Made by a program: the position numbers and the translations under genes. 64,000 nucleotides of DNA from UBA12087 sp964370815 (lineage in GTDB: Bacteria > Chloroflexota > Anaerolineae > Anaerolineales > Villigracilaceae): contig CAYJKQ010000002.1 in NCBI GenBank assembly GCA_964370815.1, positions 256,078 through 320,077 on the forward strand, read 5' to 3'. Shown piece after piece: positions 36,055 to 45,726 of this stretch. The notes below the pieces were generated by a model. It had not been told where the DNA came from. It ran no database searches and saw only the letters and a list, made by a program, of their open reading frames with translations. Every line of letters starts with the position of its first letter. The stretch's first letter is position 1.

Positions 36055-38109
36055 TTAATCAGCAGCGCCAGGTGCGTTGACAAGTTTGACAGAAGATCGC
36101 AAGGCTACAGGATCTTTTTCCGGCCAGGCAGCCACCATCGTGCCAAAAATTATTAAAATACTTCCCACCCATAGCCAGTTAACCAGTGGATTATGATAGA
36201 GTTTGAAAGTCGCACCGATGGCAGAAATGGGTTGCCAATCCACCAGGATCACATATACATCATCCAGCATGGTGCTGTGTAAACCCGGTATTGTCATTGG
36301 CTGTTGGGAATCATAATAATAATCGCGGCGCGGAAAAACTTGTCCAACAAAAGTTCCATCTTTATAGATACTCATAACGGCACGGGTTACATTTCTGCCA
36401 CCATCGGTATCAAACTGAGCTATGGAATCAAATGTAACAGTGTAGTTTTCAAGCTGCATCGAACTCCCGACCGGGAGGGTGCCCTGGGTTTGAGTTTGAA
36501 ATATTTCAATTCCCAAAATTCCGATAGCCATCAGTACTACACTGATGTGAATAATATAGCCTCCATACCTGCGTCTATTTCGACCGATAAGACGCCAGAT
36601 TGAGATGAAGAAATTTTCCTCCAGTTTCTTACTGCGCATTCTCGCACCACGCCAGATTTCATATAAAGTTACACATATAACCAAAGCCACCAACGTGAAA
36701 CCGATCAGAGCAGGGATGTTGTGAACACCAAGGAAAATAAGTGTAACTGGTGCGATCAACGCCACCACACCTGGTTTCCAAATAGCTTTGCTCAAAGTTT
36801 TAATAGTTGAATGCCCCCAGGCAGCCAATGGTGCGACTGCCATCAAACTCATCAGGGTAGCAAATAAAGGCGCTGTTGCCCGTTCATAAAATGGTGGACC
36901 CACAGTTACTTTCTGACCTGTAGCCAGCTCGGAGATCAATGGGAAAATAACTCCCCAGAAGCTGACAATCAGGATCCCCATGAACAATAAGTTGTTTAGG
37001 AGGAAAAGCGCTTCACGTGAGAGCATGGAAGTCATCTGGGTTTCAGATTTTAGATCATTCCAGCGGTGTAAAAGAAGCCCGACTGATAAAGCAAGTGAAA
37101 GACCAATAAATGCAAAGAACATCGGACCAATGGCGCTTTGTGCAAAAGCATGAACTGAAGACAGAACTCCCGAACGAGTCAAGAAGGTACCAAATATAAC
37201 CAGATCATAAGTAAGGATGATAAGCACCATATTCCACTGTTTTAACATCCCTCTCTTTTCCTGGATCATCACCGAATGCAAAAAAGCGGTACCGGTCAAC
37301 CAGGGCATAAATGCTGCTATTTCAACCGGATCCCAACCCCAGTATCCTCCCCAGCCCAACACATCATATGCCCAACGGGCACCCAATACCAAACCCAGTG
37401 ACAGGAAAAGCCAGGCCCAAATTGTCCAACGTCGGGTAATTCTTATCCAGCGATCATCTGTCCGTCCAGTGATCAATGCTGCCACTGCAAAAGCAAAGGG
37501 GATGATAAATGCCACAAATCCCAGGTACAGCATAGGTGGGTGAATGATCATCCCCGGATGACGCAACAGTGGGTTTAAACCTGTTCCGTCAACTGGTGTT
37601 ATCAACCTGGCTTGCGTTGGAGCAAACATGGCTGCCACCTCACCACCAGTTGTCTGCCACCAGCGGATAAAAGGATTCTCAAAGAAGATAATCAGTGAGA
37701 GGAAGAAGAGGATGGTTACGGATGTCACGACGACAACCCATGGTAGAAATTCCCGGTCACGATCCCATTTGCGCAACATGACCGCAGATGAAAAGATGGA
37801 CAGCAGCCAAGCCCAAAATAACAGGGAACCAGACTGTCCACCCCATAGAGCGGTCATTTTTAGATACATGGGCATGCTCAAACTGGTAACTGAATATACA
37901 TATTTAACTTCGAAATGATTGGTACCCAGTAAATATAGCAATATGAATACCGTTAGTGTTATCAGAGGAAACAAGAGTATGGATGCTCTGCGAGCGCTCT
38001 CCACCCACTGAAAATCTTTTTTCATATATCCAAGTGCAGCTGCTGCAATACTGAAAACAGCGGTTATGAACGACAATACTAGTAAACCAAAACCAAGATC
38101 TGCGAACAT
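36055..38109 (-). CDS. ccmF: Haem lyase CcmF
   Basis: 684 aa, close to the usual 650. About 14 membrane helices, the WWD motif GWGGYWGWDPVE (about 252-263) with neighbouring His residues (FLHSVM; PPMLYLGF), and the long C-terminal extracytoplasmic loop. CcmF with CcmH ligates haem to the CxxCH sites. It follows ccmE in the same direction. Confidence 0.95.
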   Translation of the reverse strand: MFADLGFGLLVLSFITAVFSIAAAALGYMKKDFQWVESARRASILLFPLITLTVFILLYLLGTNHFEVKYVYSVTSLSMPMYLKMTALWGGQSGSLLFWAWLLSIFSSAVMLRKWDRDREFLPWVVVVTSVTILFFLSLIIFFENPFIRWWQTTGGEVAAMFAPTQARLITPVDGTGLNPLLRHPGMIIHPPMLYLGFVAFIIPFAFAVAALITGRTDDRWIRITRRWTIWAWLFLSLGLVLGARWAYDVLGWGGYWGWDPVEIAAFMPWLTGTAFLHSVMIQEKRGMLKQWNMVLIILTYDLVIFGTFLTRSGVLSSVHAFAQSAIGPMFFAFIGLSLALSVGLLLHRWNDLKSETQMTSMLSREALFLLNNLLFMGILIVSFWGVIFPLISELATGQKVTVGPPFYERATAPLFATLMSLMAVAPLAAWGHSTIKTLSKAIWKPGVVALIAPVTLIFLGVHNIPALIGFTLVALVICVTLYEIWRGARMRSKKLEENFFISIWRLIGRNRRRYGGYIIHISVVLMAIGILGIEIFQTQTQGTLPVGSSMQLENYTVTFDSIAQFDTDGGRNVTRAVMSIYKDGTFVGQVFPRRDYYYDSQQPMTIPGLHSTMLDDVYVILVDWQPISAIGATFKLYHNPLVNWLWVGSILIIFGTMVAAWPEKDPVALRSSVKLVNAPGAAD

Positions 38110-38198
38110 TAAATCTCCTTGATTTTCCCGGAGGAAATACTTATTTCTTTATCCCAAATTTCATACCGAAATGAAGATCAGGAAATTTTCCTGAATAA

Positions 38199-38708
38199 CT
38201 AATTTTCATTGACCTGGGAAGGGAGAGCTGGCTCATACTTTGTCGGGCATTTCAGAAGAAGCTCATCCGCATAGAAAATACCATCTTCCCCCAATTGACC
38301 GGTCATGATTGCCTGGGCTTCACCCCGCAATAAATCTGGCATTGGACCATTGTACTTCACTTGAAGACGTGACCGTGTGGGATCATTTACTGCTTCGTAA
38401 AGGACCAATGCGAGTCCACCCATAGCCTCAATTTCGCTGTTATCACCGGGTACATTTGCCACGGTGAACTCTAAATTCAATGTTTGTGGATCGTATTTGA
38501 TTGTCTCACCTATAACCGCTCCTGAAGCTCGTAAATTTCGTCCGACGACTGAATCACCTTTGGCTTTCAGTTCGTCAACAGTCACAAAATACTCAGCACT
38601 GGCTTGAGTTGAAGATGCGATCAGATAAACCACGGCAGCTAAAACCATTAGACCACCGAAGATAAATTTTGTCCGCCCGGTTTTTTGCAGGGTGGGGGAT
38701 TGTTCCAT
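38199..38708 (-). CDS. ccmE: Haem chaperone CcmE, CxxxY type
   Basis: 169 aa. One N-terminal membrane anchor (about 14-30), then an OB-fold with the family segment VGRNLRASGAVI, and the haem-binding site near the C-terminus: KCPTKYEP, with Cys 154 in place of the usual His and Tyr 158. The CxxxY variant is known from archaea and some bacteria. ATG 38706-38708 has GGAGG in good position. It begins the ccm operon. Confidence 0.92.
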   Translation of the reverse strand: MEQSPTLQKTGRTKFIFGGLMVLAAVVYLIASSTQASAEYFVTVDELKAKGDSVVGRNLRASGAVIGETIKYDPQTLNLEFTVANVPGDNSEIEAMGGLALVLYEAVNDPTRSRLQVKYNGPMPDLLRGEAQAIMTGQLGEDGIFYADELLLKCPTKYEPALPSQVNEN

Positions 38709-38949
38709 ATAAAAACCTCCATGAAAGTATTATGCACACAATTATCAACCCTAATTCTTACATATATACATTAGAGAAAGGTTAGAATGTGAGAAATACA
38801 ACGAATGAACGCAAACACGAAGGTTTTATTACAATTGGTGAAAAACCAGGTGGTTCCAGGTTATTGATCAGGTCGCAATCACCGAATTAATAATTATTCA
38901 TTCATGAAAATATTTAGGTTTTCTTATAATATATTCGGTAGTAATTACG

Positions 38950-38985
38950 ATGGGTTGATCCGTGTATTCACATATATCAACCCAT
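38950..38985 (-). terminator. Hairpin after the response-regulator gene
   Basis: ATGGGTTGAT (38950-38959) and ATCAACCCAT (38976-38985) form a perfect 10-bp stem, 32 bp past the regulator stop. No clear T-tract follows. Apart from this the 308-bp gap between ccmE and the regulator (38709-39016) shows nothing. Confidence 0.5.
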
Positions 38986-39016
38986 ACCTCAGTTTCTTTT
39001 GAGGGTCATTTCTATA

Positions 39017-39709
39017 CTAATTTAATTTTACAAGCCCGGTTCGAATGGCAAATTTTACAAGCTCTGTGCGGGAGTGCATATTTAGTTTTTTCATAATTCT
39101 TTCACGGTGACGTGCGATGGTTTTTGGGCTGAGTGCAAGCAGCTTGCCTATCTCCTGATTGTTTGAACCATCTGCTACCAATTCTAAAACTTGTCTTTCA
39201 CGACGACTCAATATTTCCAGTCCAATGGTTTCTTGCCCTTCATTCTCAGCAGCTGGATTGTCTGGTAATCGATTCTTGGATGAAAGGCGCTGATAATCAT
39301 CCAATAACCAGCGTGCCAGGGCTGGTTGTAGATATATGTTGCCTTTTGCTACTGTAAAGATAGCCGCCACAAGGTCATCCGCGGCTGACTGCTTTGTAAT
39401 GTATCCCGAAGCTCCTGCTGCCAACATTTGCATAAAGTATTGTTTATCATCATGCACAGTCAGCGCTAGAACCAGGCTATCCGGACAGAGATTACGTAAA
39501 CGACGGGTAGCTTCCAGCCCATCCATTTCAGGCATGGATATATCCATTAGAATGACATCCGGTTTTACCTGCAAAGCTTGATTTATGGCTTGCTCTCCAT
39601 TGGCAGCTTCAGCCACCACACTTAAACCCTCTTGAGTTTGCAAAAAAGATTTCAACCCTACGCGTACAACATCATGATCGTCTACCAACAACAAGCGGAT
39701 AACATCCAT
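39017..39709 (-). CDS. NarL/FixJ-family response regulator
   Basis: 230 aa. Receiver domain with the acidic pair DDHD near residue 10 and phosphorylation site Asp 56 (VILMDISMP), Lys in ITKQSAADD, then a LuxR-type DNA-binding domain (about 165-225: LSRRERQVLELVADGSNNQEIGKLLALSPKTIARHRERIMKKL). It lies 27 bp downstream of the histidine kinase gene and is its likely partner. Confidence 0.95.
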   Translation of the reverse strand: MDVIRLLLVDDHDVVRVGLKSFLQTQEGLSVVAEAANGEQAINQALQVKPDVILMDISMPEMDGLEATRRLRNLCPDSLVLALTVHDDKQYFMQMLAAGASGYITKQSAADDLVAAIFTVAKGNIYLQPALARWLLDDYQRLSSKNRLPDNPAAENEGQETIGLEILSRRERQVLELVADGSNNQEIGKLLALSPKTIARHRERIMKKLNMHSRTELVKFAIRTGLVKLN

Positions 39710-39736
39710 AATAATTCTCCTGAGTAGATTTCAACC

Positions 39737-41218
39737 TCATAAGTAAGGAATTGTCACTTCAATAGTTGTTCCTTTGCCTGGCGAGGACCAAATATTCAAT
39801 TTACCATTTACAGAATTAACTCTTTCCTGCATACCCGCCAGCCCCCAACCGCGAGGAGGAGAGAAGTTATCAGCGGGGTTAAACCCTATTCCTTGATCTT
39901 CTATCCAAAGAATGACTTTGTCTTCTTCAAACAATAGCCGCATTAGAGCATTGTAGACTTTGGAATGCCGCCTGGTATTTGTTAATGCCTCCTGTGCAAC
40001 CCGGAATAAAACAGTCTCAATGATTTGGTCTAACCGTCGTTCCGTGCCTGTTACCTCAAAGGTTACAAGAAACTCTGGAGGGCAATTTTCCCTTTCTGTC
40101 AGATATCGTAACGCTGGTGCCAGACCCAGATCGTCCAGTTGAGCCGGGCGCAAGTCGTGTACCAACCTGAAGATCCCCTGTGACATTTGTTTTCCGAGTT
40201 GCTGCAAACGGTCTACCAGCAATGTGATTTCTTTACTACGTGAGGTAATCTTGCGCAATGTTGCCAGATCAAGTGAGAAGGCAGATAATACCTGTGATGT
40301 CTCATCGTGAAGCTCCCGTGCGATACGGGACCTTTCATCTTCCTGGGCTCGTACAATGTGACGTAGTAGCTCACGGCGCAGGTTCTCTCGTTCGGTAAGT
40401 TCTTCCTGGATATGCTCAAGCGCTTCCAATCGAGCTTGCTGGGCTTGAAGGAGCTGGGTTTGGCGTTCTTTTTCCACGAGAGTGACAGCTCTAAGCATAC
40501 CTACCATGACAATCATTGCTGTAACCGCCCGGATGAGCTGTATTGGAAACCCGACAGTGGATAAAAATGCATCAGAATTTATCCACCTGGCCGGGAACAT
40601 ATCCACATTGGGGACAAATACCTGGGTCAGGCTATAGATTAGGAATCCGTTGGCAACCATATTCATGCTTTTTGACAAATCCAAGCGATTTTGAATATGG
40701 AAGTATCTCGATTGCGAACTTAAACCAACAAAAGCAAAAACCGCGGCAGGAACAGCTATCAGATAACGGATCATGACATCAGCTATTTGAGGAGATGGAA
40801 TTATCAACCCTGATTGTATTGCTGAATATGCATTGAATAGGATAAAAGCAATATAGACCCCCAACAAAGAAAAACCGGAAATTCTTACGTAAAGGTTATT
40901 AATTTTAAGACTCTTCGTGGTAAATATCCCAAATAATACCAGTAATAAAAATGAAACTGCCAAAAGTACCAACCGGATTTTGGTTAACAACTCAGGAATA
41001 TCAAATCCCAACCAAACCAATTGAAGCAGGTAGATCTCCATCCATTCGTGGATTCCATGCAACAATCCGAATCCCGCCAATGGTATGAGAAGATTCGCAC
41101 TTGCCAAGGCGGGAGCCCGGTTAAGTTCCAACAACATAACCAGACCCATGGCAAAAAAGCCCAGGCCATAAAAGAAATAAATCAGAAGAATATCCAAATG
41201 CAAGCCTAACTCATACAT
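39737..41218 (-). CDS. Membrane sensor histidine kinase (HisKA_3, NarX/DesK type)
   Basis: 493 aa. Residues 10-245 have seven to eight membrane helices (7TM-like sensor with His near GLLHGIHEWMEIYL). Coiled coil at about 250-285, H-box with His 304 (EDERSRIARELHDETSQV), and the ATPase domain with GWGLAGMQERV and the N-box region RVAQEALTNTRRHSK. It phosphorylates the NarL-type regulator next to it. The divergent cytochrome genes at 41605 are plausible targets. Confidence 0.94.
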   Translation of the reverse strand: MYELGLHLDILLIYFFYGLGFFAMGLVMLLELNRAPALASANLLIPLAGFGLLHGIHEWMEIYLLQLVWLGFDIPELLTKIRLVLLAVSFLLLVLFGIFTTKSLKINNLYVRISGFSLLGVYIAFILFNAYSAIQSGLIIPSPQIADVMIRYLIAVPAAVFAFVGLSSQSRYFHIQNRLDLSKSMNMVANGFLIYSLTQVFVPNVDMFPARWINSDAFLSTVGFPIQLIRAVTAMIVMVGMLRAVTLVEKERQTQLLQAQQARLEALEHIQEELTERENLRRELLRHIVRAQEDERSRIARELHDETSQVLSAFSLDLATLRKITSRSKEITLLVDRLQQLGKQMSQGIFRLVHDLRPAQLDDLGLAPALRYLTERENCPPEFLVTFEVTGTERRLDQIIETVLFRVAQEALTNTRRHSKVYNALMRLLFEEDKVILWIEDQGIGFNPADNFSPPRGWGLAGMQERVNSVNGKLNIWSSPGKGTTIEVTIPYL

Positions 41219-41604
41219 TTTGATCTTAAGATAGTTTTATCCAGTTAATCCTATTCACTCAATTTGTGATTTTTTTCCCTATTGGGTATTGTACACCCAT
41301 TGACATGTAAATGATATTCGCATCTATCATCATATTATATGTGACATTTATCACATAATCCTTGTGTTTTATTACCCAATCACTCCAAATCTATTGAACT
41401 TACATTTATTTCGGGAAAAATCAACAAATATGGGATGAAATGCACTATAGGCAATTTGATAATAACTAGCTATAATTGGGTATAATTACACAATTCACAA
41501 ACTAACAATAGGCAATCCTGCCCATTGCTGGTATAAATACCCCACGAGCATCGGGGTACTCTTATAGGAAATGCAGGCAAAATAATATACATCAGGAGCA
41601 TGCA
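41219..41604. promoter_or_regulatory. Divergent regulatory region between sensor kinase and cytochrome operon
   Basis: 386 bp of AT-rich sequence between head-to-head genes. Two overlapping TATAAT-like boxes lie at about 41473-41489. A short stem, TACCCC (41538-41543) with GGGGTA (41553-41558), lies in the leader of the cytochrome gene, about 50 nt before its start. TCAGGAG precedes the cytochrome ATG. No coding frame. The position suggests binding sites of the neighbouring regulator, but no site is identified. Confidence 0.4.
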
Positions 41605-42777
41605 ATGAGCTATTTTCTTTCACCCATCAAGGAGCATCGACTATTAATGATGATTATGCTTATCGGATTGATTCTGGTGGGATCTACAATCGGTATAACC
41701 CAACCTGTGACCGCTGGTCAAGAGTTTTTCCAAGACATAAAAACATCCAGAGACGATTCAACCTGCCTGGGTTGCCATGATAAACCTGGTTTAACCAAAA
41801 ACCTTGCCAATGGCGAAGTAATGCTGCTCACCGTTGACGAACAGCATTTTTCCGAATCGGTTCATTTTAATGAGGGATTGTCCTGCACAGATTGTCACCA
41901 AGATATCAGTGGATTTCCTCATCCCGAATTCGCGGCCCGTAACTTGCGGGATGCATCTCTCTTACTTTATACCGCATGTCAAAAATGCCACACTGAAGAG
42001 TACAACAAAACCCTTGATTCCATGCACCAAAAACAACTTGCTGGCGGAAACACCAATGCGGCTATTTGTACCGATTGCCATAACCCTCACACTCAGAAAC
42101 GTCTGACAGACCCGATATCTGGAATACTCCTGCCTGAAGCTCGTCTGCTAATTCCTCAAACTTGCGCACGCTGCCATAACGCCATATATACTGCTTATGA
42201 ATCCAGCGTACATGGTGCCGCTTTATCCCTGGTAAATGATCAGAATGTGCCAACTTGTATCACTTGCCATGGTGTCCATAATATTCAAGATCCAATAACA
42301 AATACATTTCGCACGAATTCTCCCCAATTATGTGCAGATTGCCATACCAATCCGGATATTATGGATAAATATAACATCTCAACCGAGGTGTTGAACACTT
42401 ATGTTGCTGATTTTCACGGCACAACCATTACTCTTTTTGAAGAAACCCACCCAGACCAGCCATCCAATAAACCTGTCTGCTTTGATTGCCATGGAGTACA
42501 TGATATTAAGAAGACAAATGACCCGGTTTATGGTTTGGCAATGAAAGAAAACCTCCTTGTAAGATGCCAGACCTGCCATCCTGATGCCACAGACAATTTT
42601 CCAAGTGCCTGGATGAGCCATTACATCCCGAGCCCGACAGAATATCCACTTGTTTATTACATCAATTTATTTTATAAGTTTTTAATACCAACTGTGCTGG
42701 GTGGCATGGGCATCTATGTCCTTGCAGATTTCATCCACCGTATGGTTGTACGAATTAAAGGAGTCAACCACAAATGA
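41605..42777 (+). CDS. Nine-haem c-type cytochrome with C-terminal membrane anchor
   Basis: 390 aa. Signal sequence (about 12-38), then nine CxxCH motifs in order: CLGCH, CTDCH, CQKCH, CTDCH, CARCH, CITCH, CADCH, CFDCH, CQTCH. Several additional His (for example EQHFSESVHF, DFHGTTITLF, MSHYIPS) could be distal ligands. A single membrane helix near residues 350-370 anchors it. It overlaps the cytochrome b gene by 4 nt (ATGA). Together they look like a quinol-cytochrome electron-transfer module at the outer face. Confidence 0.93.
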   Translation: MSYFLSPIKEHRLLMMIMLIGLILVGSTIGITQPVTAGQEFFQDIKTSRDDSTCLGCHDKPGLTKNLANGEVMLLTVDEQHFSESVHFNEGLSCTDCHQDISGFPHPEFAARNLRDASLLLYTACQKCHTEEYNKTLDSMHQKQLAGGNTNAAICTDCHNPHTQKRLTDPISGILLPEARLLIPQTCARCHNAIYTAYESSVHGAALSLVNDQNVPTCITCHGVHNIQDPITNTFRTNSPQLCADCHTNPDIMDKYNISTEVLNTYVADFHGTTITLFEETHPDQPSNKPVCFDCHGVHDIKKTNDPVYGLAMKENLLVRCQTCHPDATDNFPSAWMSHYIPSPTEYPLVYYINLFYKFLIPTVLGGMGIYVLADFIHRMVVRIKGVNHK

Positions 42778-43928
42778 GCAACCAAACCCAAATCTATCAA
42801 CGTTTCCCGATAGCTCGTCGGATTGAGCATATTTTTATGGTTGTATCGTTCGGGTTGCTGGGATTGACTGGATTACCTCAGAAATTTCCCACTCTTGGTA
42901 TTTCAATATTCATCACAAATATTTTTATAAACGTGGAAATTTTACGTCTTGTCCATCATATATCAGCTACTGTTATGATGCTGGGAACAGCCTGGCACCT
43001 CCTGGTTGCAGGTTATAAGGTCTTCGTAACCAAAGAACCTATGACGATGTTACCCGTTATCAAAGATGCCGTCGATGGCATCCAAGTACTTCTCTATAAC
43101 CTCGGGATCGGAAAAAAATTCCCGCAAATGGGACGTTTCAACTTTGAAGAAAAGCTGGAATACTGGGCATTCGTTTGGGGAGCAGCAGTCATGGGATTGA
43201 CGGGTTTCATGATGTGGAATCCATTGATGACCCTCAAGATTTTGCCAGGCGAAGTCATCCCTGCTGCAAAAGCAGCTCATGGTGGTGAAGCCATTCTTGC
43301 AGTTGCCGCGATCATCATCTGGCACATGTACGGGGTCCATCTTAAGAAATTCAATAAAAGCATGTTCACAGGGAAAATTGATGAAAGTGATATGCTCCAT
43401 GAGCATCCGCTTGAATTGGCAGATTTGAAGGCAGGCTTGGCAGGACCACGCGTGACCAATCCCATCGAACTCCGCAGGCGAAAGGCAATTTACTACCCCA
43501 TCGCCAGTGTATTATCCATAATCATGCTGGGAGCGATTTATGGATTTGTTAATGGTGAAAATACTGCACTAAGTACCAGACCACCTGCCAACAACCCCAT
43601 CCCCGTATACTTTCCCCAAACACCGACACCCATGCCAACAAATATTCCTTTAGCGTCAGAAGGTCCCCTCAATTGGAACAGTTATGCGGGTCCATTATTC
43701 CAGGATAAATGTACAAGTTGTCATGGTTCCCTGGCGCTTGGTGGACTTTCATTGGAGACCTATGCTGACACCCTGCTCGGAGGAAATCATGGACCAGTTA
43801 TCATCCCTTCCAACAGCGCTGAAAGCAACCTGGTGATCATTCAAGCCAAAGTTCATATGGGACAACTAACACCAGAAGAATTGGATAACATCATCAAATG
43901 GATCGATAATGGAGCTCCTGAAGATTAA
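42774..43928 (+). CDS. Di-haem cytochrome b fused to a C-terminal cytochrome c
   Basis: 384 aa. The first ~190 residues have four membrane helices and His pairs of the formate-dehydrogenase gamma/Ni-Fe-hydrogenase cytochrome b type (ARRIEHIFMVVSFG, LVHHISATVMMLGTAWHLL, AAHGGEAILAVAAIIIWHMYGVH). Then a cytoplasmic-like loop, a fifth helix near 250, a Pro/Thr linker, and a single c-type haem site CTSCH (about 316-320) with Met in a HMGQLTPEEL segment. It probably takes electrons from quinol and passes them to the nine-haem cytochrome. Confidence 0.92.
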   Translation: MSNQTQIYQRFPIARRIEHIFMVVSFGLLGLTGLPQKFPTLGISIFITNIFINVEILRLVHHISATVMMLGTAWHLLVAGYKVFVTKEPMTMLPVIKDAVDGIQVLLYNLGIGKKFPQMGRFNFEEKLEYWAFVWGAAVMGLTGFMMWNPLMTLKILPGEVIPAAKAAHGGEAILAVAAIIIWHMYGVHLKKFNKSMFTGKIDESDMLHEHPLELADLKAGLAGPRVTNPIELRRRKAIYYPIASVLSIIMLGAIYGFVNGENTALSTRPPANNPIPVYFPQTPTPMPTNIPLASEGPLNWNSYAGPLFQDKCTSCHGSLALGGLSLETYADTLLGGNHGPVIIPSNSAESNLVIIQAKVHMGQLTPEELDNIIKWIDNGAPED

Positions 43929-43967
43929 TACTCCAACTTTCTTTCTGCAACTTTATGATTACAAAGC

Positions 43968-44003
43968 AACAAAAGGCTTCCAGAAAATTGGAAGCCTTTT
44001 GTT
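43968..44003. terminator. Bidirectional rho-independent terminator
   Basis: A perfect 15-bp stem AACAAAAGGCTTCCA / TGGAAGCCTTTTGTT (43968-43982 with 43989-44003) with a 6-nt loop. A-rich and T-rich arms serve both the rightward cytochrome operon and the leftward HerA operon. Confidence 0.9.
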
Positions 44004-44028
44004 ATCCAGATGGTTTTTGGAAAATTGT

Positions 44029-45726
44029 TTAGTAACCCAGCTCTTTTCTAGACCTCTCATCCCGCTTGCTTGCAGGTGGACCCAGTAATTCCTTCCAAAA
44101 TTGATCATCATAACGCCGTGAACTGACCGGTAATGGCATGGGAACACCCCACCCCAATAGTAAGACTTCCTCTTTCTGTTGCAAACGTGCCAGCATGCCT
44201 CGCAAGGCTTCGCGTCCTGCCAATCCGGAAAGAACGGCATGAATATCATCCTCATCCCCCAGCCAACCCGAGATGCGCGTACCCAATTGGGACATGACTT
44301 CATCATGGATCTGAGATGGTCTCTGGTCAATGATTAAAAGAGTGACATAGTATTTGCGCATTTCGCGTGCAATCGTGGCAAAGGTAGTCTGTGCGGCCAT
44401 TTCACGATTGAGCAGCTTATGGGCTTCTTCAACCACGATCACCAGTTGTCGCGGTGCATCTTCACTTTTATTTCGGAATTCATTGGTCTTGATTTCCCAG
44501 CGTTCACGGATCTTGCGTGTGAGCATATTGGAGACCAACAGGTAATCCAGGTCGGATTCGTATTTTCCAAAAGAGAGCACAATATGCTTGCCTGCCTCAA
44601 GGGTTTTGATGATCTCGCTGACAGAATCTGCGGCAGGCTTTTCAACTATATAGGATTTATCAAATAAACGTCGCAGCTTATCATGCAGCCCTTCTGCAGC
44701 CATCAAGTTCACCCCATTTTCATCAGCCCAGGCTGCCACACTACCAGAATGTGGTTTTTTCTTTGGTTTGCCTTTTTCATCTTCATATTCAACTTCATCC
44801 CGGTTCATATTTTTAAAGCGTTTGAACCAGTCCTTGCCAAAGCTTGTATGCAAAGCATGGAGTGTGGTTGGAGTGGTCTCGCGTAAGTTCAACTCCCGCG
44901 TAAGCAATTCCACATCAGCAGCTGTGATATCCTGCATGGCGATCTCTAAATTAAAGTCAGCGGTTTCTCCACGAATCAGAGAACCACCTCCCAACCCTAC
45001 GACTTGCAAGCGGGAAGAAAACTTGGTTTTCAGTCCAACCACCCTTTTGCCGGTATCGGTGGCTGTATCATCATAAGCATATTCATTGTGCATGTCGAAA
45101 ACCAATATAGATGTTTTATTTTGAGCTATTAACCCGGCCAATATGATGCGGGTTAGAAAGGATTTCCCTGTGCCGGTAGCACCAAATACACCGGAGGAGC
45201 GCTGCACCAGCTTATCCAAATCGATGCAGACCGGGTGCTGTTGTTCGCGAGTGTAACCCACCACGAAATTTTCCTTCGCTTCAGGGTCGCCAAAAATTTC
45301 GGCAATATCTCCTTCACCTGCCAAATGTACTTCGGCATGATGCCGAGGAACAGACTTAACCGGATGCGGGACAGGTTTCTGATCTCCAATTTTATTCAAC
45401 CAGTCCGGGTATTCGGGTGAAACCGGATCAGGACCACGCTCCAGCATGAGAGCTGGTAGAACTTCCAGGTTGGTGAAAAGGGTTTGTCCATGCAGTGCTT
45501 TTGCGAGGGACGGTGGCAAGCGTGTCTCGGATTGTTCATCAGCAAAGCGCGGGTCAGTTGCCCCTAACTTCAGATCGGTCACCAGCCCGTAATATTGCCA
45601 GTCACCGCTGGAAATGGTCACAAATGCCCCTTCCTGGATCTCCTGGGAGGGAACGGTTAATCGAACGCGGAGGTTTTCTTTCAATCCGCCACCTACAATA
45701 TATCCGATGGATCTTTTTTCGATCAT
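44029..45726 (-). CDS. HerA-family hexameric DNA translocase
   Basis: 565 aa. N-terminal HAS-barrel (residues 5-60, SIGYIVGGG ... YYGLVTDL), Walker A GATGTGKS (182-189), the Asp/Glu-rich segment LVFDMHNEYAYDD after it, Walker B LVIVVEEAHKLL, and a C-terminal arm with the arginine finger region. HerA pumps DNA and pairs with the NurA nuclease for end resection. The start overlaps the methyltransferase stop by 4 nt. It is the last gene of the leftward four-gene operon. Confidence 0.94.
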   Translation of the reverse strand: MIEKRSIGYIVGGGLKENLRVRLTVPSQEIQEGAFVTISSGDWQYYGLVTDLKLGATDPRFADEQSETRLPPSLAKALHGQTLFTNLEVLPALMLERGPDPVSPEYPDWLNKIGDQKPVPHPVKSVPRHHAEVHLAGEGDIAEIFGDPEAKENFVVGYTREQQHPVCIDLDKLVQRSSGVFGATGTGKSFLTRIILAGLIAQNKTSILVFDMHNEYAYDDTATDTGKRVVGLKTKFSSRLQVVGLGGGSLIRGETADFNLEIAMQDITAADVELLTRELNLRETTPTTLHALHTSFGKDWFKRFKNMNRDEVEYEDEKGKPKKKPHSGSVAAWADENGVNLMAAEGLHDKLRRLFDKSYIVEKPAADSVSEIIKTLEAGKHIVLSFGKYESDLDYLLVSNMLTRKIRERWEIKTNEFRNKSEDAPRQLVIVVEEAHKLLNREMAAQTTFATIAREMRKYYVTLLIIDQRPSQIHDEVMSQLGTRISGWLGDEDDIHAVLSGLAGREALRGMLARLQQKEEVLLLGWGVPMPLPVSSRRYDDQFWKELLGPPASKRDERSRKELGY

